A stretch of 64,000 nucleotides of DNA, taken from assembly GCF_900230225.1 (NCBI RefSeq), contig NZ_OCNH01000006.1, forward strand, positions 338,692 through 402,691. The letters are read 5' to 3'. Of the stretch, positions 58,784 to 64,000 are shown one piece after another. The notes beneath the pieces were generated by a model. That model was not told the origin of the DNA. It did no database searches and saw only the letters and a list, made by a program, of their open reading frames with translations. Every line of letters begins with the position of its first letter. Positions within the stretch are counted from its first letter, which is position 1. The position numbers and the translations under genes were made by a program. The DNA comes from Spirosoma fluviale. Its GTDB lineage: Bacteria; Bacteroidota; Bacteroidia; Cytophagales; Spirosomataceae.

Positions 58784-60928
58784 TTAATCCGGCTTCTCGG
58801 GAAGTTCCGGTTTTTTCGGCCAATCGGCTTTTGGCGCTTTAGCTGGTTTTGGCGGTTTAGGAACGGCCGATGGCGTTGCACGGCCACGCAATGCTTTAAC
58901 GGCAGGTGCTGCGGGGGCCGGGAGAGGAACCGGTACACCAACTGACGGCGCGGCTGGTGTGGCCGGGGGTATTGGTGGTACAGGTGCTATATTAAGTAGT
59001 TCGCCTTCATTGATCCGGATTGAATCCCTCAGCCTTGTTAATCGCTTAAACGCTTTGGATAAACTATCTGAATACGGGCTAATTTCCCTGCGAGTAAGCT
59101 CCTTCATTCGTTTACGGGCTTCTGAAAGGTTCCGTTCGGCAGTGGCGATTTGTGCTGAAAGCGCATCGTTGATCGCACGAAAGTCGGATCGGGAAGCCTG
59201 TTTCTTCATATAGGCGATCTCTTCCTGTAATTTTCGTTGCTCCAGATCCATGTGTCGGCGCTGCTTTGAAGGCTCCTCCATCATCGCTATGTATCTTTCC
59301 ATAGCCTTTTCATGCTCCGTCAACTGCGTAGCCACTTGATCATACTTAAGCTTAAGCTCCAGGAATTTATTCTGGAATTCTTCGGGAAGGGAATCCGTGT
59401 TAAACAGATGCTGATTCAGCCGATTGAGCTTGTCGAGTGAATCGGGCAGCGCGTTTAAGGCTGGTAACGACGCCAATGCACTATTGATGATCGAATCGTA
59501 ATTAACCCTGGCCAGCCCTTCTACCGTACCGTCGGGGCTGAGTGGTACGTTCGTCAGCGCCGACGCCACAATGTTGCTGTAATCAATATTGGCTAATCCT
59601 TCGGCCAAAGCATTCATTCCCTGCGTATGCCCGTAATCCGTTTCGATAATGGTCAGCAGAATATCGCGGTTGGGTTGCTTAACGTCATCGAGGTTAAGCT
59701 GCCCGGCCATTACCTGATCGAATTGCCGTTGCAGTTGGGCCACCTGTTTGGCGGGTAACTTCTTGCCTTTCCAGATAATGTAGTCGACTTTTCGGTTGTC
59801 GGTAATGCTGAATTCGGTACCATTCCCCGCTTTATGCTTTCGGGTTGGGTGCGGCTGGCTAGTCTTCGGTTTGGGTTTCGGTTGGGCCTGTTCCTGTACA
59901 GCGTAGACCGATACGCTCATCAATAAAATAGTCGCCAGAGTCAGGCCCGCCAGACTACCGTTAGAAACAAACGGGCGCGTGGGTACACCCAGCATTCGCC
60001 GAACCCGGTGCAATAGATGCTGCCGTTTACCCGCAAAAGCCATCGCCAGCGCCGGTGCGGCAGTTTGCTGACGTAACCGAAGCTCTTCGACATGCGCCAG
60101 CGCCTGTGCCAGAATTCGGCCGTCGCCCCCGCAGGCCAGTACCGCCAGGTCGTCGCAGCAATGTTCGCGTTCTTCGCGGACCCGCGCCGATAGCCACCAC
60201 AGGGCCGGATGGAAAAAATACAGCACTTCCACCACCGATTGCAGGAGGTTAACCGCATAATCGTGCCGTTTGATGTGCGCCAGTTCGTGCGCCAGCACCG
60301 CTTCTATTTCGCGGGTGGTCAGTTGCGTAACCAGGGAGACGGGCAGCAATAAAATCGGCTTCAGAATGCCCACGACCATCGGCACGCTGATGCGGGCCGA
60401 TTCCCGAACCTGCACCGCGCCCCGAATCGCCAGCGTTGACCGGAGACGGTTGGTGAGCTGCATCCATACCGCAGACGTGGGTTCGGTAGCCGTTTTCGTG
60501 AGCCGTTGCAGATACAGCCAGCCACCCGCCAGCCGCAGGCCGAAGAGCGCCACGCCCAATAGGTACACAAAGACAAACTGGCTGAGGTGGTTCTCCAGAA
60601 AGAGTTGTAGCTGCTGAGGCCAGGGCAGCGTTTGGGCCATCGCCTGCCAGCGAATGGGCAGCGTTTGCATCGCCACAGCCATCGGTTTTGACGAACCGCT
60701 ACTGACCAGTGGCTCATAATACCACGCAAATGTTGCGGCCGATACCAGCAACTGAGCCAGTAACGTTAGCGTACTAATCTGGTAGCGCAAGGCACTCGAC
60801 CGGTTTCGCAACAGGTGCAGTACCACGGCCACGGGTAAAACCAGCGCAAAGCCTTGCCAGATTGCGTGGAGCAACGTCCAGCCAAGGGCGTCCGCAACCG
60901 GACTGGTGAGAAATTTGAAATGGTTCAT
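58784..60928 (-). CDS. BlaR1/MecR1-type M56 metallopeptidase, non-penicillin-binding
   Basis: A 714-residue membrane sensor-protease. Four to five membrane helices in the first 340 residues, with the zinc motif VLAHELAHIKRHDYAV (about residue 213) and REEREHCCDDLAV. The part after the last helix (about 345-714) is not a penicillin-binding sensor: it has DNRKVDYIIWKGKKLPAKQ, a long coiled coil (about 510-640) and a Pro/Ala/Lys-rich tail. Expected to inactivate the BlaI repressor upon an unknown envelope signal. Second gene after blaI, 27 bp away. Confidence 0.9.
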   Translation of the reverse strand: MNHFKFLTSPVADALGWTLLHAIWQGFALVLPVAVVLHLLRNRSSALRYQISTLTLLAQLLVSAATFAWYYEPLVSSGSSKPMAVAMQTLPIRWQAMAQTLPWPQQLQLFLENHLSQFVFVYLLGVALFGLRLAGGWLYLQRLTKTATEPTSAVWMQLTNRLRSTLAIRGAVQVRESARISVPMVVGILKPILLLPVSLVTQLTTREIEAVLAHELAHIKRHDYAVNLLQSVVEVLYFFHPALWWLSARVREEREHCCDDLAVLACGGDGRILAQALAHVEELRLRQQTAAPALAMAFAGKRQHLLHRVRRMLGVPTRPFVSNGSLAGLTLATILLMSVSVYAVQEQAQPKPKPKTSQPHPTRKHKAGNGTEFSITDNRKVDYIIWKGKKLPAKQVAQLQRQFDQVMAGQLNLDDVKQPNRDILLTIIETDYGHTQGMNALAEGLANIDYSNIVASALTNVPLSPDGTVEGLARVNYDSIINSALASLPALNALPDSLDKLNRLNQHLFNTDSLPEEFQNKFLELKLKYDQVATQLTEHEKAMERYIAMMEEPSKQRRHMDLEQRKLQEEIAYMKKQASRSDFRAINDALSAQIATAERNLSEARKRMKELTRREISPYSDSLSKAFKRLTRLRDSIRINEGELLNIAPVPPIPPATPAAPSVGVPVPLPAPAAPAVKALRGRATPSAVPKPPKPAKAPKADWPKKPELPEKPD

Positions 60929-60955
60929 GGCAAAATCGTGTTAATCCTTTAAATC

Positions 60956-61324
60956 CTATGAATCCCGGTTCAGGTCATTCAGCAGCTTTTTGATCTCGTC
61001 CAGCTCTTCGCGGGAGGCCTTGTGCTGGCCCAGGATCTGCATGACCAGCTTGGATGCCGAACCCCGAAACGCTGTTTCCACAAACCGGTCGACCAGACCT
61101 CGTTGCGTATCTTCTTCACTCACGATGGCCGTGTACGTATGCGAACGGGCCTCTTCGTCGCGTGATAAAAACCCTTTCTCGTGCATGATCTGCATTAACT
61201 TCAGGGCGGTTGTGTAACCAATATCGCGGCTTTGGCTTAGCTTCTCGTGTACTTGCCGCACTGTGCTGGGACCATTGGCCCAGAGTACATGCAGGATTTC
61301 CAGTTCGGAGTCGGTTGGCTTCAT
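60956..61324 (-). CDS. BlaI/MecI/CopY family repressor
   Basis: A 122-residue winged-helix repressor: PTDSELEILHVLWANGPSTVRQVHEKLS (helices 1-3), GYTTALKLMQIMHEKGFLSRDEEARSHTYTA (recognition helix and wing), and a C-terminal dimerisation helix (ELDEIKKLLNDLN). Member proteins are cleaved or released by BlaR1-type proteases. Two matching operator dyads lie immediately upstream (61332-61373), so the blaI-blaR1 unit should be self-repressed. Confidence 0.93.
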   Translation of the reverse strand: MKPTDSELEILHVLWANGPSTVRQVHEKLSQSRDIGYTTALKLMQIMHEKGFLSRDEEARSHTYTAIVSEEDTQRGLVDRFVETAFRGSASKLVMQILGQHKASREELDEIKKLLNDLNRDS

Positions 61325-61331
61325 AATCTAT

Positions 61332-61373
61332 CTACGAATAATTTCGTAGTAAACATATACGAACAATTTCGTA
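61332..61373. promoter_or_regulatory. Two BlaI-type operator dyads
   Basis: CTACGAATAATTTCGTAG (61332-61349) and TACGAACAATTTCGTA (61358-61373) are inverted repeats with the shared half-site TACGAA. Their centres are 25 bp apart. They start 8 bp upstream of the blaI ATG and match the TACA/TGTA-like dyads used by this repressor family in form. Confidence 0.85.
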
Positions 61374-61506
61374 GTTGCAAGTGTGTGAACAAAAAAGTTT
61401 CATAATGGCTTACTGTAACGTGGCCGAAAGCCGCTTATTCCTGAATAAATCAGCACTTAAAAAATAGCCGTTGGCCGTACAGCTTTGCCGCTACGTAACA
61501 AGACCC

Positions 61507-63240
61507 ATGACAGCAAACCAAACCCTGAATCTTCCAGCCCGGCCAACCCGTTCCTTTGTTGGCGAGACCATCGAACTAACCAGTTGGAATGATGTAAAAC
61601 CTCTGTACGAAGAACTACTGGACCGCGCCATTGACAACGCCGATGAACTGAAGCAATGGCTTATTGATCGGAGCGAACTGGAATCGTATCTATCCGAGAA
61701 TTTTGCGTGGCGGTACATCCGCATGACCTGCGATACGGCTAACGAGGAACTGGTCAGTCAGTTGAATTTTTTCATTGCCGAAATTCAGCCGCCCATGACC
61801 ACCTACGGCAATGAACTGGATCTGAAAGCGGTTAACAGCCCTTTTCTGAGCCAGTTGACCGATGATGGCTATGACGTGATGGTGCGGGGCATGAAAAAAG
61901 CCATTGAAATTTATCGGGAAGAAAACGTCCCGCTCCAGACCGACCTCCAGACCGAAGAGCGTAAGTATGGTGCTATCGTTGGGGCTATGACCGTGCAAAT
62001 CGACGGGCGCGAAATGACCCTGCCCGAAGCCAGCGACCGGCTCCAGTCGACCGACCGGGCCGTGCGTGAGGAAGCCTGGCGCAAAATCTGGGAACGGCGT
62101 TTCCAGGACCATGAAACGCTGGATCAGCTATTTGACCGTCTACGCGATTTACGACATCAGATAGCCGTAAATGCCGGATTCGCCAACTTCCGCGATTACT
62201 CGTTTGCTGCTCTGGGCCGCTTCGATTATACCCCGGAAGACTGTATCAACTTCCATGAATCGGTTGCCGAGGCCGTTGTGCCGTTACTGAACGAGCTGGC
62301 CCAGGAGCGTAAGAGCAAGCTAGCGGTAGATCCATTACGCCCCTGGGATGCCAAGGTCGATGTAGAAGGTCGTCCACCGCTGAAGCCCTTCTCCACCGGA
62401 GCCGAACTTCTCGAAAAAACGATTACCTGTTTCGACCGGCTCGATAAAGAATTGGGCGATGATCTGCGAATTATGCGCGCTATGGGTCACCTCGATCTGG
62501 AGTCGCGGAAGGGCAAAGCACCGGGCGGCTATAATTACCCGCTGGAAGAAATTGGAGTACCCTTTATTTTTATGAACGCCACTTCCAGCCTGCGCGATCT
62601 GGTAACGATGGTACACGAGGGGGGCCACGCGGTTCACTCCTTTCTGACCCGCGATTTGTCTCTGAAAGCGTTCCGTAACCCACCCATGGAAGTTGCCGAA
62701 CTGGCTTCCATGAGCATGGAATTGCTGTCTATGGATCACTGGGACGTATTTTTCGAAAACCCTGAAGAACTGCGTCGGGCTAAACTCCAGCACCTGGAGT
62801 CGATCATTGAAACACTACCCTGGGTGGCAACCATCGATAAGTTTCAGCACTGGATTTACGAGAACCCAATGCATAGTGACGCCGAACGCCGTGAAAGTTG
62901 GGTACGTATATACAACCAGTTTGCCGACACGATCACCAACTGGGATGGTTTTGCCTTTTATCAGGAATATCTCTGGCAGCGGCAGTTGCATTTGTACGAA
63001 GTGCCGTTCTATTACATCGAGTACGGTATTGCTCAACTAGGGGCCATTGGCGTCTGGCGAAATTACCGGCGCGACCCTAAAGCGGGTCTTGACGGGTACA
63101 AAGAAGCCTTAAGCCTGGGTTATAAAGCACCCATCCGCGAGATTTATGCCGCAGCAAACGTGCCTTTCGACTTCTCGCAGGAGCACATCCGCGAGTTAAT
63201 GGGCTTTGTCTGGCAAGAGATTGAGTCCTTAAGGAAGTAA
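61507..63240 (+). CDS. M3 family oligoendopeptidase
   Basis: A 577-residue cytoplasmic zinc peptidase (oligoendopeptidase F group). Catalytic motif MVHEGGHAVHSF (HExxH, about residue 374), with the third ligand Glu in EVAELASMSMELLSM. The N-terminal helical domain includes ELESYLSENFAWRYIRMTCDT. Start at 61507 because earlier codons are only TTG. The BlaI operators lie 130 bp upstream but on the other gene's side; shared control is possible but weak. Confidence 0.93.
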   Translation: MTANQTLNLPARPTRSFVGETIELTSWNDVKPLYEELLDRAIDNADELKQWLIDRSELESYLSENFAWRYIRMTCDTANEELVSQLNFFIAEIQPPMTTYGNELDLKAVNSPFLSQLTDDGYDVMVRGMKKAIEIYREENVPLQTDLQTEERKYGAIVGAMTVQIDGREMTLPEASDRLQSTDRAVREEAWRKIWERRFQDHETLDQLFDRLRDLRHQIAVNAGFANFRDYSFAALGRFDYTPEDCINFHESVAEAVVPLLNELAQERKSKLAVDPLRPWDAKVDVEGRPPLKPFSTGAELLEKTITCFDRLDKELGDDLRIMRAMGHLDLESRKGKAPGGYNYPLEEIGVPFIFMNATSSLRDLVTMVHEGGHAVHSFLTRDLSLKAFRNPPMEVAELASMSMELLSMDHWDVFFENPEELRRAKLQHLESIIETLPWVATIDKFQHWIYENPMHSDAERRESWVRIYNQFADTITNWDGFAFYQEYLWQRQLHLYEVPFYYIEYGIAQLGAIGVWRNYRRDPKAGLDGYKEALSLGYKAPIREIYAAANVPFDFSQEHIRELMGFVWQEIESLRK

Positions 63241-63252
63241 GATGCAGACAAG

Positions 63253-63327
63253 TTTTTGAGAGGATTAACGGGATTGACAGGATGCATAGAGGTAAAATCC
63301 TGCCAATCCCGTTAATCCTCTCAAAAA
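63253..63327. repeat. 31-bp inverted repeat after the M3 peptidase
   Basis: The arms 63253-63283 and 63297-63327 are reverse complements with one mismatch. They contain the sequence type GATTAACGGGATTGACAGGAT, of a kind often seen between Bacteroidota genes. Remnants of similar sequence (GTTAATCCTTTAAATCCTATGAATCC) occur at 60938-60964. Likely terminator. Confidence 0.85.
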
Positions 63328-63348
63328 AAGCCGAAGTAGGCTTTCTTG

Positions 63349-63380
63349 TTTGGAAACCTAACCGGTCTAACCTATTTTTG
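63349..63380 (+). promoter_or_regulatory. Promoter of the 92-residue lipoprotein gene
   Basis: TTTG (63349-63352), 20 bp, TATTTTTG (63373-63380): a full match to the Bacteroidota promoter consensus, 27 bp before the ATG at 63407. Confidence 0.8.
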
Positions 63381-63406
63381 CCGAATCAATTCGTAATCAA
63401 GTGGCT

Positions 63407-63685
63407 ATGAAACGCGTACAAAGCATAGGTTTGTTGGCTGTAGCGGTCTTATCGCTGGCATCCTGCGACTATCAGAAATATAACACAATTCGTCAGAAAG
63501 ATGCCCGGGCCAACGATTACCGGGCTGATTACCGGGCGGGCGATCCTGAAGTATACGGAGCTGGCAGAGACTCCGCTGCTGTACAAACAAAATATAAATA
63601 CACGCCTAACCCAGATTTGGACGCACGGACGCAGAAAATCCGTGAAAAATTATTTGGTGCCGGAACCATCGGACAAGGCGCATAA
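63407..63685 (+). CDS. Small hypothetical lipoprotein, 92 residues
   Basis: SPII signal with lipidated Cys at about residue 20 (SLASCDYQKY). The mature part is short and charged, with repeats of Tyr/Arg/Asp (RANDYRADYRAGDPEVYG), then KYTPNPDLDARTQKIREKLFG. No family recognised. Its strong promoter suggests good expression. Confidence 0.75.
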   Translation: MKRVQSIGLLAVAVLSLASCDYQKYNTIRQKDARANDYRADYRAGDPEVYGAGRDSAAVQTKYKYTPNPDLDARTQKIREKLFGAGTIGQGA

Positions 63686-63706
63686 ACTAGTTTAATGAGC
63701 CTAAAA

Positions 63707-63750
63707 AAAGCGGCAAATTAGCGTAAATACGCTGGTTTGCCGCTTTCGTT
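63707..63750 (+). terminator. Terminator of the small lipoprotein gene
   Basis: The stem AAAGCGGCAAA/TTTGCCGCTTT (63707-63717 with 63736-63746), with an inner AGCG/CGCT stem, is followed by CGTTTTGTTT. Confidence 0.85.
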
Positions 63751-63831
63751 TTGTTTGCCCGCTTGGTAAAAATTGGTTTCTTCTGGTGAGGTTTAGTAGA
63801 CATAAGCGGACATAAGTCTGATTTTTTGCGT

Positions 63832-63839
63832 TACTTTTG
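63832..63839 (+). promoter_or_regulatory. Predicted -7 element of the epimerase gene
   Basis: TACTTTTG matches TAnnTTTG, 67 bp before the ATG at 63907. No good -33 element. Confidence 0.5.
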
Positions 63840-63906
63840 TCTTAACATGCACATGGGGAAATAGCATTATTTGGCTGGTAATACCCCTTTACTTCTCTGA
63901 ATTGAT

Positions 63907-64000
63907 ATGAAGATTGCACTCGTTACCGGATCAGCCGGTTTGATTGGCAGTGAAGCCGTCGCCTTCTTCGCCGATAAATTCGACCTCATCATCGGCATCG
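63907..64000 (+). CDS. NAD-dependent epimerase/dehydratase, 3' partial
   Basis: The first 31 residues are visible: MKIALVTGSAGLIGSEAVAF continues into DKFDLIIGI. The Rossmann glycine motif GSAGLIGS (TGxxGxxG) at residues 8-15 is the start of an extended-SDR sugar nucleotide epimerase/dehydratase. The rest lies beyond the window, so the specific enzyme cannot be named. Confidence 0.85.
   Translation, partial: MKIALVTGSAGLIGSEAVAFFADKFDLIIGI

Overview
This 64-kb window is chromosomal DNA from a Bacteroidota member, most likely of the order Cytophagales (Spirosoma-like; an inference). The evidence is a PorP/SprF protein beside a giant PKD adhesin with a type B type IX secretion (T9SS) sorting domain, a PorE-like OmpA lipoprotein, several promoters of the Bacteroidota form TTG-N19/20-TAnnTTTG, few Shine-Dalgarno sequences, and many SPII lipoproteins. 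No rRNA, insertion sequence, prophage or CRISPR array was seen.

Layout. 0-3.1 kb: myo-inositol oxygenase (5' cut by the window edge), a heptad-repeat coiled-coil protein, a sodium/solute symporter and a DinB-like protein. 3.1-7 kb: Nudix hydrolase, DUF349 protein and EttA. 7-12 kb: the divergent PorP/SprF and T9SS adhesin pair. 12-16.4 kb: ruvB, an ArsR-type regulator, der and era. 16.5-17.4 kb: an initiator tRNA-fMet gene split by a group I intron, followed by an I-Ssp6803I-type PD-(D/E)XK nuclease gene that lies outside the intron. 17.5-26.8 kb: mreB, then small uncharacterised proteins mixed with a CheY-like regulator, a histidine kinase, an alcohol dehydrogenase operon and secreted or lipoprotein genes. 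27-36 kb: an M28 peptidase, a flippase-like membrane protein and a glycan-assembly operon (polytopic protein, GT2, DUF2304, GT2, GT9) converging on an FkbM methyltransferase. 36-42.1 kb: gcvP, PorE-like lipoprotein, TspO-like protein. 42.1-43.4 kb: an AT-rich two-gene island (Panacea/SocA-domain protein plus a two-helix membrane protein), a toxin-antitoxin or defence candidate. 43.6-51.7 kb: cyclophilin, a tripartite RND efflux operon with an inserted DUF952 gene, and mannose-1-phosphate guanylyltransferase. 51.8-64 kb: a lipoprotein, a class A beta-lactamase-like hydrolase, an unusual cyclase-family protein, thiL, a b5-like heme protein, a BadF-type kinase, a PaaE-like ferredoxin reductase, a BlaR1/BlaI pair with two operators, an M3 peptidase, a lipoprotein and the start of an NAD-dependent epimerase.

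The most notable find is the tRNA-fMet intron plus adjacent homing-type nuclease. The intron core (P4, P5, P6 with a GAAA tetraloop, P7, P8) can be read directly and resembles cyanobacterial tRNA introns. The nuclease belongs to the family known from the tRNA-fMet intron of Synechocystis, but here it sits downstream of the tRNA and its terminator. Second, the intergenic regions are unusually rich in long inverted repeats and heptamer arrays of at least eight kinds.
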